Assembly: GCA_033977485.1 (NCBI GenBank)
Contig: CM066988.1
Location: 78,774,669 to 78,838,668 of the forward strand
Origin: Hydrangea macrophylla
Taxonomy: Eukaryota > Streptophyta > Magnoliopsida > Cornales > Hydrangeaceae
Direction: 5' to 3'
Length of the DNA stretch: 64,000 nt
A program made the position numbers and the translations under genes. This document shows positions 1 to 11,340 of this stretch, piece by piece. The notes under the pieces were generated by a model, which was not told where the DNA came from, did no database searches, and saw only the letters and a program-made list of their open reading frames with translations. Position 1 is the stretch's first letter. Every line of letters starts with the position of its first letter.

Positions 1-1872
1 ATGTCAATCCAGACGAGACGTACCTCTTTGATTTCTAACATTCATGGGAGACACTAAAGCTAAAGTATGTCTGTAATGTATCTCTATCTGTGCATTTTAA
101 AGGAAATACAAATTATTATACAATTGAAGCAAGAAAAAAGAAAAGAAAGATCCAAAATGAATATTAAATTAAACTAGGCTTTCTTGAAAAATTATTTACC
201 ACAGGACCAATTTTAGTTCCTCACAGACTCGTGAGGAAATAGTCGTAAACATGTGCAATGCACCAGAATTAGTCAGAAAATAAAATAAAATAAAATAAAA
301 AATTAAATACATTAAACTATGAAAGGTAATTAAAATGGCTTTAGAGTAATGAATAAGGTGAAAAGAATCTTAGATAACCAAAGAGTAAAAATAAAAGTAA
401 TAAAAATAGAGCAATTGTTAGATTTTAAAAGCCCGAGGAGTGAAAAATAGCGTGTATCATTAGTTATATCATTAATACAATGGAAAAAAGAATGAAAATA
501 GATCAAGATCAAAAGTACTAATAATTATGTTATCAACACAATTGAATAGTTAATTTAAAAATTTTGGCAATTATAGTATTGTTTTTCAAAAAAAAAAATT
601 GTCTATTTTCAAAAAACTACGTGACAAATATAATAATATATGGTTACACCACTTGTCATCCCATTTCTTAAAAATAAATATATAAAGCTTAGAGTCATTT
701 TCTTACAAATAATTTTTTAGAGGGTCATCAACCTGCTCTCCTCTTAGAGTCCAAGTCTAAGCTTCTACGATGTTCAAATTTTTAACCACGGTTTAAGAAC
801 AAACTCCTCATGGGTTATATCATGGAAAATAATAGTCCTTAAAATTTCTTGAGTTTGAATCGTACACACAGACATAGTATATATATAAATTCGGCCGAAG
901 AGGCCATCATATTGAATTGTTTGAGTTTAATGGACAACTCGTTTTAATTTTAGTCAAAAGACCCTACATAGTAAAACTTAGAGTGTGTTTGTTTCTTTTT
1001 AGTGCCTTTGATAATGTACCACTTAATTAAAAAAGTAGCTATAAATCCACTGAAAACTCGAAAATGAAAAATTTTAACTCAAAATAATCAATGAATGCAG
1101 TATATTAATTTTAGTACTTGAAACACTATGATGATGATGGATTTTGTGCATCGGGTCGGGTTGACTATTTGAGTTGCAACAAATATAAGAGAGAGAGAGA
1201 GAGAAAGAGAGAAAGAGAGAGAGAGAGAGAGAGACGAGATATGTATGTGGTACGGCGCTGTTAATTAAGCAGCCTACGTCCACTCGTGGTGTGTCTGTCA
1301 GTGCTTCTACTATAGAAAAATATTTACAGGGCTTAGTAAAGGAGCCTTGATGATCCAACAATGGAACTGGAACTATCAAGGGTTGCCGTACACAATTGTT
1401 TGCAGTATTCTAAGGAAACTTTAGCTGACTAGGGTTTCGTGACCTTAAGGAGAGAAAAACCAGTAGAGATGGGGAGAACCTCTTTTATAATGCAAAGGGT
1501 TTTCTAATATAAATAGGATGCCCTAGTTGATTTAGGAGAGTGATTGGGTGATTATTTCCTTATCCTAGTTGGCAGTTTATCTAAGAGTCACTAACTCTGT
1601 GCCCTGTGGAACTCGTTGTAGAGCTGTCTAAGTTAGACTAGGACTGTTCTGATGAGGAGGAGTCTACCCGAGCACTACATTCTGACCTAGAGGTTAGGGT
1701 CTTCGCCTAAGGAGGCTTGGCTTGTAATGATCAGTCTCTGGTTGACTATGTAGCTTGTGTCTTCTAACCCTGAATATCGAGTAGATTGAATCAGGATGGT
1801 CGATCGAGAGTAACATATGGATACTTTGACCATTTTGGATGTATAACACTGTTTTTAGTAGATCAATTCTAT
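1..1872. other. AT-rich intergenic DNA without a gene
   Basis: No open frame here looks like a gene. The stretch is AT-rich with A/T homopolymers and a (GA)n tract. From about 1,380 to 1,800 the composition is more balanced, with no in-frame coding signal and no visible inverted termini; this part could be a decayed transposon fragment but I cannot classify it. Confidence 0.6.
1189..1234. repeat. (GA)n microsatellite
   Basis: Dinucleotide GA tract interrupted by single extra A residues (GAAA steps). Short open frames across it are low-complexity and not believable genes. Confidence 0.95.
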
Positions 1873-2676
1873 CTACACCACCTATTTTGCTGTCTACACC
1901 CACTTTCTCTCTACACCCATCACTTAGAGTAAAAATATAACAATTTGCTCTCTACACCCCACTTTCATTAAAAATAAAAAATAAAAAAAAATAACCCTAT
2001 CTTTGTACCAAACCTTCTTCACATATTCCATCTCGCATCTCTCCCTCGTAAAACACCATCTCCTCTGTCAGATTTCTCTAACTCTCATAGTCTCATGAAA
2101 TTACAAATAGGAAAAAAAACAAGCAAGGCTATCCGGATGATAAACACAAGTGACAAGCCCCCCCACCCCCACAAACGAAGAAAAAAAAAACACTCTGCTT
2201 TCAATTCAGTTTGTTTTTATTCAATTTTGATCAAATGTTAGATAATTAAACAATTTTGAAAAATAAAATTAATGTAGTTTGTATTCCCAGATCAAGCACC
2301 TATGCTTGAAGAGCCTTCTTGGAATTAGATTACATCCCTCTCTCATCTTCCTCACACCACCGCCCCTTCCTTTTTTACAATTGCCATCTTCCTCTCTCTC
2401 ATGGAAACACCCTTCTACGCTTCTCTTTCATCATCTCATTGCACCACCACCGCCATAATTATTGTCGACCCCTCCACCTTCATCAAATCAGATGATCAGC
2501 CATCTAACAATGATTGATGGACCAGATCGCCACCCCTTTCTTTCTCACTTGGAGCAAAACTAGTTGTAGATTGTATTACTACTACTTGTCCTCGCATGTA
2601 ATTTCACACAGGGATTAAATTGTAATAAAAGAGTTTTCTTAAATGGTGGGTGTAGAGAGCAAAGTAGGTAGGTGCT
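1873..2676. mobile_element. Non-autonomous DNA element with inverted ends (about 0.8 kb)
   Basis: The left end (CTACACCACCTATTTTGCTG, continuing TCTACACCCA) is matched by the reverse complement of the right end around 2,644-2,676 (TGGGTGTAGAGAGCAAAGTA), giving imperfect inverted repeats of about 33 bp. The interior is C/T-rich and resembles gene 5' UTR sequence but has no convincing open frame. I do not see a clean target duplication, so the superfamily is open; a Mutator-like or hAT-like deletion derivative is possible. Confidence 0.5.
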
Positions 2677-3533
2677 AATCGAAGCACTTTTTTTAGTATT
2701 GTAACTTCAATTGCTTAAATTTTCAATATTTAAAATTCAACACTTAATTTTCAGTACTTAATTTTTAAATTTATCAAACAAACTCATCAAATCAAATCAA
2801 ATCAAATCTTACATAGCTCATTATGTGAACGTTTAAAATTCCATATAAGTTGCTATGTGAAATTTTATATTAAGGGATGTTTTTACTAAAATAAAAAACC
2901 GATTGGACCTAAGATCAAAAAGGTTTATTTAATTGAACTGTTGACTAAAATTCTCTAATATATACATGTATACACATATTTCGATTTGTATACAGCTTGA
3001 ATTTGCAATGTGAGAGTTATATTGCGCATAATAAATAAGTAGTTGGAGTTATTTTCTTTTTCTTTTTCTTTTTCTTTTTCTTTTTCTTTTTTATACTAGT
3101 TGGGGTTATTTTCAAACCATGGGGTTTGACTGATTTTGGGGGTGTTATAATTTAGCTTTCTTTCATTGGGCCCATAGTTTATCACCTTTTTTTTTTCCAA
3201 TCTTTGAAATTTTGGGTTTTATAAAGTTTCCTTTTTCATTATGGCCTTTCAAAATTTTTTTTCACAAACACGAGGATATAAGAATGATTCAAAAAGTCAT
3301 TGATGGTCTGCAATGTTTAGGTAAAGACTACTTTAATGTTATTAGATGCGGCATTGTCTTGGAATGAATAGAGCAATTCAAAAATATCAATCACTTTCAA
3401 TATGGATCATGTATTCAATTGGTTGTAGTTCTTGACTGGAGAAGAGAGAGAGATGGACTTACTACCTACCAAAGGTCGGTTGCCCTTGTTCTAGTGTGTG
3501 ACCCTCAAGAGTTTATTTCTTCGAGTAATATTT
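2677..3533. other. Intergenic DNA with a pyrimidine hexamer tract
   Basis: No gene visible. A (TTTTTC)n tract occupies about 3,053-3,091. The remainder is AT-rich unique-looking sequence. Confidence 0.6.
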
Positions 3534-3688
3534 GGGTGACAAACACTTTTTACAAACACTTATAAATATACTCTATTTCTCTCTTAGTTGATACTGTGGG
3601 GTCTAGATAATTTCAGTAGATCCCACAGTACTATCCTGGAAAGAGATAGAGTGTGTTTATAAGTGTTTGTAAAAAATATTTGTCACCC
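3534..3688. mobile_element. MITE hairpin (GGGTGACAAACAC ends)
   Basis: About 50-bp imperfect inverted repeats: the left arm begins GGGTGACAAACACTTTTTAC and the right arm ends AAAAATATTTGTCACCC. The loop region contains a second inverted pair built on TGTGGGGTC and GATCCCACA. Structure and length (155 bp) fit a MITE. Flanks TAATATTT and TAACATTG may be a decayed 8-bp duplication. It shares the 'GATAGA...' and 'CCCACA' core with hairpins at 3,998 and 10,628. Confidence 0.75.
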
Positions 3689-3997
3689 TAACATTGCTGT
3701 CTTTCTTGTGGAAAAGCTCTCTTCGGATTGATGATCTAAGGATTGTTTGTTAACAGCTTTTGGAATTCAGAAGTGATTTTGAAATTACATAAGCTAAATT
3801 AAAATGTTTGACAAACTAGCTAGCTTTTGTGATTCAATAGTACAAAAATGTTGACCGAAAGCTATATCTTGGGAAGCTTTTGGAACAGTTTTTTTTTATG
3901 ATTGAATTGCAAAAACATAAGTTGTTGCCAAACTAGCCCTTGATAAAAAGGGTAAGAAAAAGGAAAAGAAAATAAAAATAAAAATAAAAATAAAAAT

Positions 3998-4174
3998 AAG
4001 AGTAATATTTGGGACACAACCTTCATACAACTTTCATACAACCTCATCAAAAGATGTGTCTATCTCTCTCCTGTGATGTCACTGGACCCCACAGTGACAC
4101 AGGAAAGAGATAGACACATCTTTTGGGGAGGTTGTATGAAAGTTGTATGAAGGTTGTGTCCCAAGTATTACCCT
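3998..4174. mobile_element. MITE hairpin (TTGGGACACAACC ends)
   Basis: Long near-perfect inverted repeat: GGGACACAACCTTCATACAA on the left pairs with TTGTATGAAGGTTGTGTCCC on the right, and the pairing continues inward through AAAGATGTGTCTATCTCT. The centre holds CACTGGACCCCACAGTG. The whole unit would fold as a single foldback of about 175 nt. No coding capacity. Confidence 0.8.
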
Positions 4175-4481
4175 AAAAATAAATAAAAACCAGAAATAGT
4201 GCTTCCATCATGCTTTGTATAATGTCCGATAAGTGCCCAATAAAAGAAACTAAAAGATAGTGGGGAAAAAATGGATTATGCAAAATCAAAACAATTTATT
4301 TTACTTTTATCATTTTTTTCAAAAATTTCTCCTTTTTTTTTTTTTTTATCAATTAAGCAAGAAAACTGAAATCCTGTTCATTCTCTAGTACTCCCTTAGG
4401 CTGTATTTGGTTCATGGATTCTGTGAGGGAAAAATGATGGAAAAGAAAAACAAGTTTGTGGATCCTTTAGCTCCCCTTTGG

Positions 4482-4589
4482 GGTAGCACTTTGGGTTGCA
4501 CCCCATGTGGGTGTTGCAGGACCAGATATATATATATATATATATTGTGGTTTTGCAACACCCACATCGGTGTTGTCCAAAGTGCTGCC
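4482..4589. repeat. Hairpin with (TA)n loop
   Basis: GGTAGCACTTTGGGTTGCAC on the left arm pairs with GTTGTCCAAAGTGCTGCC on the right arm; inner parts GTGGGTGTTGCA and TGCAACACCCAC pair perfectly. The loop is a TA dinucleotide run at about 4,526-4,546. It may be a small MITE or the core of a larger one; no target duplication is evident. Confidence 0.7.
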
Positions 4590-4719
4590 GAGGACCGTTT
4601 CCGAAAAACTAGTCTCATCTATAAGGTTAAAGGAACTAATTTTTCCTCCGGATTTTCTTTCCCATCTCTTTTCCCTCACCAAATTCTTAAAGCAAACAAC
4701 ACCTTACTAAATTCGTGAA

Positions 4720-5458
4720 AGAAAAAAAAAACCAACCTAACAAGGATGAAAGAAGTGTATGGTAGCTTAACTTAATACACCTTACCAATTCTCAATCTAA
4801 TAAACACAAGAGACTATTTAGAATTTAGGGGTGACTGGCCATAGCTCTCTAACATGGACCAAAATATGCAGTAGGTCCACACATTATATTTTTCATGCCA
4901 AAAGTTTTTGAATTTTTTTGGACCAAAAAGACCTTAAAATTCTATTAATGTGTCTCTCCCCATTGTTTTAGAAACTTTCCAAAACAGTTTTTCTTTTTTT
5001 AAGTTTTTCTGTCTGTAAAATGCCATAAATTTCAAACTATAAATCAATTTTCAATAGAATTTATGTATTTGTGATCTACAAAATAAGATCTACAAAATAA
5101 GATGCATATTAACTATCAAATTCTTCAAAATAAAGATAGTGGCATGCTTTGTAGTGTTGCTCAATTAAAGGCAGTGATATGCTTCAAATTGACCAAATAA
5201 TCATAGAATGTTACTGCCGTTACAAGCTAAAGAAAATAATATATCATCAAATAAAAAATGTTTTCTCCTCCTCTAGCATTGTAGAACTGGCCATGTTCCC
5301 TAGTCAGTAGAGATTTGTTGGGCTATGTCTTGCTTGGGTTGTGTGTGTGGGTGTGTGTGTGCGTGCGTCCCCAGGTGAGTAAATAAAAAATAAAAAATAA
5401 AAAATGTTTTTGCAAGGACAATAACATGCCATTGTCCCAAAAAAAAAAAAATTGCAAA
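4720..5458. other. Intergenic DNA without a gene
   Basis: AT-rich with short A and T runs and a GT-rich patch near 5,338-5,366. The later part contains early, very diverged versions of the repeat described at 5,459-5,760. Confidence 0.5.
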
Positions 5459-5760
5459 ACTATGAAGACAGTGACATACTTCAAATTGACCAAATAATCA
5501 CAAATTTACGGCTAATTTATAAATGTTACTGCATTTACTGTACTGCCCAAGGTAAAGATAGTAACATATCATCGAATTAAAAATATTTTTGCAAGTACAG
5601 TAACATATCACTGTAGCAAAAAATTACCAAATTATGGCCAATTTATAGTTGTTACTGTCTTTACAATACTACCTAAGGTAAAGATAGTAATATACATCAA
5701 ATAAAAAAAAATTCAAGTATAGTAACATGTCACTGTCACAAAACAATGACATTACTCTAG
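5459..5760. repeat. Diverged tandem repeat, unit about 120 bp
   Basis: Successive segments contain the same ordered motifs: AAAGATAGTAACATAT, then AAGTACAGTAACATATCACTGT, then ACCAAATTATGGCCAATTTAT, then TTACTGTCTTTACAATACT. Two clear units and partial ones are visible, with weaker versions upstream to about 5,140. No open frame spans it. Confidence 0.55.
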
Positions 5761-6366
5761 AGGATCAATCCACAATAAGCATGGAACCAAAGAGAAAGAT
5801 ATGTTCAGAAAGAAAGGGGGAAAAAATCAAAAAACAAAAGAAAATAAAAACAAAAACAAAAGAGTGAAACCTTTGACCAAAACTTGCCAACACGAAACTG
5901 TTTGCTTCTTGGAGGTGCAATGATGTCGTGAGCTTCAAAATTAAAACAATGAATGGTGGCGACGACTAGCCTCTCTACCGGCGACGGAGACGGCGATGGC
6001 ATATGGCATTGAGAGCGAAATCGAGAGAGAGAGAAGGTGGTTGTTACTATCGGCATGGAGGTCGGCGACGATGGAGAATCAGAGAAAATGTGACAGCTAT
6101 GGTGGTTGGAGAGGTTGGAGGAGATGAAGGCAGCTGGTGTGTTAGAGAGATAGAGAGAGAACGAATTGAGTTGCAACCCCTATTTCACCAGGGAGGGTAA
6201 CTCTGTCAATAAGTTTCTTAACAATTTAAAAATGGACTTATCACAATTGTTTTTAAATCATTGTGTCCTTATTAAGCTAAAAAGGGACGAGTTGGATTGT
6301 TGATCAAAATTGTTCTAAATGAGGGACAATAATTAATTTTCCCTAGAATTGAGTTGGGTATGAGTG
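5761..6366. other. Intergenic DNA, GA/CT-rich patch
   Basis: Between about 5,930 and 6,200 there is a GGCGACGG-rich and GAGAGA-rich patch resembling plant 5' UTR sequence, with short overlapping open frames on both strands. None has domain-like composition, so I do not call a gene. Confidence 0.5.
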
Positions 6367-6374
6367 TATAAAAC

Positions 6375-6513
6375 GAGAAGTATTCCATGAGCCCGTCACA
6401 TGTGCGACAGATTCATGGGAACCGTTACATCATGGTAGGATCGACATGGGTCCCACACATCCAATAGTTTTCATGAATCTATCACACATGTGTGCTCATG
6501 GGATAGTTTCTCG
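6375..6513. mobile_element. Small hAT-like MITE
   Basis: Flanked by an exact 8-bp direct repeat TATAAAAC (6,367-6,374 and 6,514-6,521), as expected for hAT-superfamily insertion. Ends GAGAAGTATTCCATGAGC and GCTCATGGGATAGTTTCTC are inverted imperfect repeats, with inner pairing of CACATGTG motifs. Length 139 bp, non-coding. Confidence 0.8.
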
Positions 6514-6943
6514 TATAAAACAGTTAAATGACAAATAGGGGGATTAACTTTGGCCAAATTTGAGAATTTCCATATCTAGAAATACAGTATACTTACGATA
6601 ATATCCTAAAATGTGATCATTTCACATAATTGACACTACTTACTACATGGACAAACCATGTAACCAAAATAAGGATGTGGGCTCATGAGAATTAAAATCC
6701 AAAGAAACTCAAATACGCTTCCTTCGGTAGAAGCACCTCTGAATCTATTTCACTAAAACATGCTTTTGGGGTTTAATATAAATTTATTCAGACAAACTAA
6801 TATATAAATTTTGGTTCTCATAAATATGCTTGGGACAACATATACATTCTATAAGCTAGAGAGTCCAAACTCCAAACGGCATCTCTATATACCTAGGTAG
6901 ATGCATAGTGCTGGAGAGAATGAAATGAACAAATGAATAAGTT

Positions 6944-7052
6944 CTACCAAAAAAAGATCATGAGAGGAAAAAATGGTTGAGAGCTTCTCTCTCTCGAGAT
7001 TTTTTAGAGAGAGGTTGGTGTTTTGATGACCTAGTCGCTGCATCCATCCATC

Positions 7053-7106
<54 letters not shown>

Positions 7107-7707
7107 CCCACCCTCTTCCTGCCATGTTTTGTCCCAGTCCAAATAAGGGACTGTTTGGCTCCTCCGCTTACTCTGTGAAGCTTTTCCCCTTCCTTTGGGA
7201 AGGTTGTTTTCCTTATCTCGCATGGCTTCACTTTGGGTTCAAGATGGTGGATGTTGCCCAGACCAATCTTACAACAGTAGATTGGCTTTTTGGTCTTCAT
7301 TGGGTTATGATTGGTGGCTTTGGAGCTCTCTTCTACAGCTGTGTTGCTTTCCATGGTGCAGCTTGTGCTATCATGGAAGTTTTTCAAACAACTTTGGTTG
7401 CCCCCTTTGGTGAATCCTCTTCACTTGTTTGGGCTTAGCTTTGTGTCGTATTCTTTCTTTGGGTGGTCTCTATTATCTACAAGTTTGAAGTTGTCCTAGC
7501 AGTCCTTGTGGCGCAGTGGTGGATTCCTCATGCAGCTAACAGAGTGTTTTCGGTGGTCGCTTATGCTTCCTTATCTATTCTACCTTTGGTTGTTTTGCAT
7601 TTGCTTGTCATTTCTTTAATTTTGTTATTTGTTTGGTTTTCTTTGTAAGGTTTGATTTTCATTAATGAAAATTTTGTTTTTGAGCCCAAAAAAAAAAAAA
7701 AAAAAAA
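6944..7707 (+). mobile_element. Poly(A)-tailed retroposed fragment
   Basis: A 764-bp insertion ending in a 19-20 nt A run (7,688-7,707), flanked by an imperfect 17-bp direct repeat (6,927-6,943 GAACAAATGAATAAGTT and 7,708-7,724 GAACAGACAAATAAGTT, 14 of 17 identical). This is the signature of target-primed reverse transcription. The interior begins with a CT microsatellite and then has TG/TT-rich sequence with a 153-codon open frame of unrecognised product. It is probably a 5'-truncated LINE 3' end, a SINE-like element or a processed transcript copy. I recognise no domain. Confidence 0.6.
7056..7103. repeat. (CT)n microsatellite
   Basis: About 24 CT dinucleotides inside the retroposed fragment. 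Confidence 0.95.
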
Positions 7708-7768
7708 GAACAGACAAATAAGTTGGTTCGTGATGAGAGTTACCATGAACTAGTAGTTAGGTCAAAGT

Positions 7769-8183
7769 TAGGGCTGTCAACGAATCGGATCAAGGCTCGG
7801 ATCCGGCACTTTTAAATGGATTTGATCACTTTGCAAATCCATATCCAGATCCGGATCCATATATTATGCTAAAGAAACAGATCGAGTATGATTTTGTAAT
7901 ATCCGATCCGCCTAAGACTCGAATTTGAATAACATCTAAATTGTGTGTGTATATATATATATTTATATATAATGAATATATAATACTTAAAATGTGTACA
8001 TTTATATATTATATATAAACAAAACTAGTATGTATATACATTTATTCAATATTTTGGACTGGATCTGGATAAATGGACCGGATTACCAGATTCGACCAAA
8101 TCCGGATATGGACTGACCAATAGTAGATCCATCAGATCCGGATCCAACCGATTCGGTCCAGATCCTGACCGTTTATAGGCCTA
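7769..8183. mobile_element. hAT-like non-autonomous element with GATCCGGATC motifs
   Basis: Ends TAGGGCTGTCAACG and CGTTTATAGGCCTA are imperfect inverted repeats; flanks GTCAAAGT and GTTCAAGT could be an 8-bp target duplication with two mismatches. The interior repeats the self-complementary motif GATCCGGATC and variants in both halves, with an AT-rich TATATA core. No coding capacity. This is a common plant non-autonomous hAT architecture. Confidence 0.6.
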
Positions 8184-9347
8184 GTTCAAGTAGCATTCGA
8201 GGTAAAATAACTTGCAAAGTAGTATTTTGGATCTCTAGCAGGCAAGCCATTTTCACTTTTCTCCAAAAGGCTCAGTAAAGGCTCTCTATATATGATCTCT
8301 CTTAATCTCAACTGCTCAATATTCTTCTAATGTCAATTGGCACAAAATAAGCTACTTGATAAAAGAGAGAGCATTGCTTAAATTAAAAGCTAAAACATGA
8401 ATTAATAAAATAATTTTTAACCAAAATAGCTAGAAAACAATAGCACTACCGGACATACTTCATGCGAGAAAATACACTGCTATGGATGGAGAATACAAGT
8501 AATCCAAAAATAAATAAATAAATAAAGAGGCAAAAAAAAAACACACACACACACTTATTTCCACGTGGAGGGATCAAAATTACAGAAAATGACCTTTTTC
8601 TGAGAGAGAGTTATGAGAACTGACGATCTTGAAGATAAGAGACATTAAATTTTTAGGTAGATTTAAACTTTGTTCCATGTGAGAAGGTACACTGCCAAGA
8701 AAGTGGTATAGAAACAACTTTGAAATGTAAAAGGACATTTATCACAAGACTAAAATCAGTGTTCTAGGGTTGATTTGTCTGGTAACTCAGAACTTGACCG
8801 AGTTAACTCAACCACTTGCTCATTTGAAGATGATCTAGTCCCTGTTATTAGTGTGCACATCCATTACTTCTGGATCATTTTTTTCCAAAATCTTACATTT
8901 TTTTAATTTGATGATAAAAATGTTTTGGATTTCAAATCACCATTCCCAAATAGACTATAATGGAAACGGGTTCCGATCAAAACTTACTATTTATTCTTCT
9001 TCTTTTTTTTCCTTGGATACTATTTATTTTGTTAGTTTGTTAAAGAAGCAGTTTCTTATGACATTTTTAAGCCTATCACAGGCTCACATGTAACCAAAAA
9101 GTAGTTACATGAATATTTAGAATTGGTTCTAATCATGAACCATTGAACATGTCCTTGTTGTATCTAAACAGTCTCTTAAATTTCGTAAAACTCCTAAATC
9201 AATCATTCTAAATGAGTAATGTTATGTTTTCTAAATTTGTATTCTAAATGTGGTTTTCAAAATATGTGACAATGGGCCTATTTGATTTTTATTGGAGAAT
9301 ATTGAAATGATACTACCATTATTAAAGTGATGGCAGTTTTGCTCAGC
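8184..9347. other. Intergenic DNA without a gene
   Basis: AT-rich sequence with an AAAT repeat near 8,508-8,527 and a short CA run near 8,541-8,553. Small open frames are low-complexity. I see nothing else. Confidence 0.6.
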
Positions 9348-9500
9348 CTAAAATTGCTCACCCTTTGCTCACTCTCCTCTCACATTGGCTAATGCAGTGG
9401 GGGTCAGTACTTTATACCATGAATTAATTTTTATTTAATATTAAGTCTTACTGCATTAATCAATGGAAGAGGAGGGTGAACAAAAGATGAGCAATTTTAG
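9348..9500. mobile_element. MITE, 'TGCTCACC' family
   Basis: CTAAAATTGCTCACCCTTTG on the left is inverted relative to CAAAAGATGAGCAATTTTAG on the right, and CTCTCCTCTCACATTGG pairs with a diverged copy inward. The same family recurs at 15,599, 29,488 and 35,977. Confidence 0.65.
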
Positions 9501-9940
9501 AATAAGTAAAAATATATTCTATTAAAGTTGGTCCCAATACCATCTCCATCGGAAATCATATTTGGGATAAAAATAAAATAAAATAAAATAAAATAAATTT
9601 TTTTTTTTTTTGCTGAGATAATAAAATAATTGGGACGCACAACATATACTCTTTCTAAACGAGGCATCCAAGGCTCCAAGCACAAACCATGATATTGAGC
9701 CAACTCAGTGAGTTCTGGAGCACTGAGAAAACTCACTAGTGTCCTCTCACACATTAAGTTGGTTAGGTGGTGCCGTTATCTATTGCCACGTGGTCAAATA
9801 TTTACACCAGTCAACCTGTTCTCATATCATAAAAGCCAAGTGGTCAAACCCTAACCAAAGGTCGACATGTTTGTCATGCCATACACACCAAAAAGGACAA
9901 TGGGCCAGTGACAAGGAAAACACTACATGTGAATATGGCT

Positions 9941-10265
9941 CAAAGCCACAGTCCCCCACATATTGATTAATCATCATAATAATACATAATTATGTATTGA
10001 GAATGTTTTGACACTGATCTCATCTTTAACTCATATTCTTTTAAAAGGGGTATTTTAGTGGTATGAGTTTAGGGCCCCATGAAAGGTCACTCGGTAAAAG
10101 CCATAGGGCACCCCCTTCCCTTTTTACTTTGCCTAGGGCTTTGAGCATTAATTTAGATGATGGATATTGTTATTTATTTGGTATTAATTAATGGGAGCGA
10201 GGGTGACACTAAGTTTGGGGAAACATAGTCTATGGTTTTGAGCCCTAGAGATATTTGGGGATAAA
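9941..10265 (+). repeat. Local duplication, copy A
   Basis: Shares a colinear block with 11,341-11,654, including AAAGCCA, TATTGATTAATCAT, GAGAATGTTTTG, TATGAGT, AGGGCCCC, TTGCCTAGGGCTTTGAGCAT and GAGCCCTAGA. Identity is roughly 75-80 % by eye. An additional roughly 75-bp tandem copy of its 3' part follows at 10,267-10,342. Non-coding. Confidence 0.75.
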
Positions 10266-10348
10266 TCAGTGGGAGAGAGGGTGACACTAAGTTTAGGGAG
10301 ACATAGTCTAGGGTTTTGAGCCCAATATATATTTGGAGATAAATAAAT

Positions 10349-10544
10349 AGGAGTGTAAGAAATCGGCTGACCGAACTGATCGATTCAGTTGATTTTTTAA
10401 AAAATAATCCAAGTTTAAAATTGACTAAATCGAGGGAAAAAAATCCAACAAAACTTATCGAACTGACCATGTTTTGTGGATTTTCAAACATGAATGAAAA
10501 AAAAACACACACACACACACCTAAACTGAACAGTTTACACCCCT
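10349..10544. mobile_element. hAT-like foldback element with ends AGGAGTGTAAG / CAGTTTACACCCCT
   Basis: Terminal inverted similarity (AGGAGTGTAAG versus reverse complement AGGGGTGTAAACTG) and an interior built of diverged TCGGTTGACCGAACTGATCGATT-like motifs place it with the related elements at 10,994, 11,796 and 35,634. A CA microsatellite is present at about 10,504-10,520. Non-coding. Confidence 0.55.
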
Positions 10545-10627
10545 ATAAAATAAGCAATAGGATGTGCTTCTACTTAATGCTTTTTTTGGTACATATAGTG
10601 TGGAGTATAATTAGTGCAGAGTAAAGA

Positions 10628-10781
10628 TTGGGACACACCCAAAGATAACTTTTGGGACACAATCCAAAAGATATGTCTATATCTCTCATGTGATGTCACT
10701 GGATCCCACAATAACACAGGAGAGAGATAGACACATCTCTTAGGTTGTGTCCCAAAAGTTGTGTCTTTGGGTGTGTCCCAA
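10628..10781. mobile_element. MITE hairpin (TTGGGACACACCC ends)
   Basis: TTGGGACACACCCAAAGATA on the left pairs with CTTTGGGTGTGTCCCAA on the right, continuing through TTTTGGGACACAA and AGATATGTCTATATCTCTC. Its inner core (GTGTCTATCTCTC, GATGTCACTGGA, CCCACA) is nearly the same as that of the hairpin at 3,998, although the outer arms differ. Confidence 0.8.
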
Positions 10782-10811
10782 GTACAAGTGTTGTTTACAT
10801 ATATAAAAGTA

Positions 10812-10987
10812 AGGGCAATGCTATGGACACATCCAAAATACTCACCCAAATACACACCCCACTCATATTACTCTGGTAGACCCCACACTGACAGTGGATC
10901 CTGAAGTCTTTTTCTCCCTTCCCATTGGTCTACCTTAGGGTGTGGACTTGGGTGTATGGGTTTTGAGTGTGTCCCAAACTTTACCCT
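10812..10987. mobile_element. MITE hairpin (AGGGCAATGCTATGGACAC ends)
   Basis: Imperfect inverted repeat: the left end runs AGGGCAATGCTATGGACACA, and the reverse complement of the right end is AGGGTAAAGTTTGGGACACA. Inner arms CCAAATACACACCCC and GGTGTGGACTTGGGTG also pair. It is the same superfamily as 3,998 and 10,628, inserted only 30 bp from the latter. Confidence 0.65.
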
Positions 10988-10993
10988 ACGGAA

Positions 10994-11190
10994 TAGTGTA
11001 AACAGTTCGGCTCGGTCGATTTTTGCAGTTTTATGCACGTATGAAAACCAACCAAACATGGTTCGCTTGGTTGGTTTTTTCGATTTTGTCGGTTTTTAAG
11101 TTTGGGGTTATTTTTTGAAAGCTGACCGAACCATTCGATTTGGTCGGTCGGTTGATTCAATCCACCTATTTTTTTTTTCTTACAATCCTA
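10994..11190. mobile_element. hAT-like foldback element rich in CGGTCGG motifs
   Basis: Begins TAGTGTAAACAGTTCGGCTC and ends CTTACAATCCTA. The arms contain GGTTCGCTTGGTTGG and GACCGAACCATTCG, which are mutually complementary in part. Non-coding; a relative of 10,349 and 11,796. Confidence 0.45.
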
Positions 11191-11340
11191 TGTACACCAA
11201 TCAATTTCTAGAACAACACCCTAAATATTGAAATAAAAGAACTAAAAGTACTATCCATGATAATATCCACACAGATGTTGAAATGATGTATGCATCACTT
11301 GGACATGGCTCTACCATAAGAGTCATGTGAATAGGGCATC

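Noticed and set aside
1420..1870. Possible Ty1/copia LTR fragment
   Set aside because: Composition differs from its surroundings, but I find no TG...CA borders, target duplication or second copy.
6977..7438. 153-codon open frame with a Ser-Leu run
   Set aside because: The Ser-Leu run is the CT microsatellite; the rest matches no family I recognise and lies inside a poly(A)-tailed retroposed fragment.
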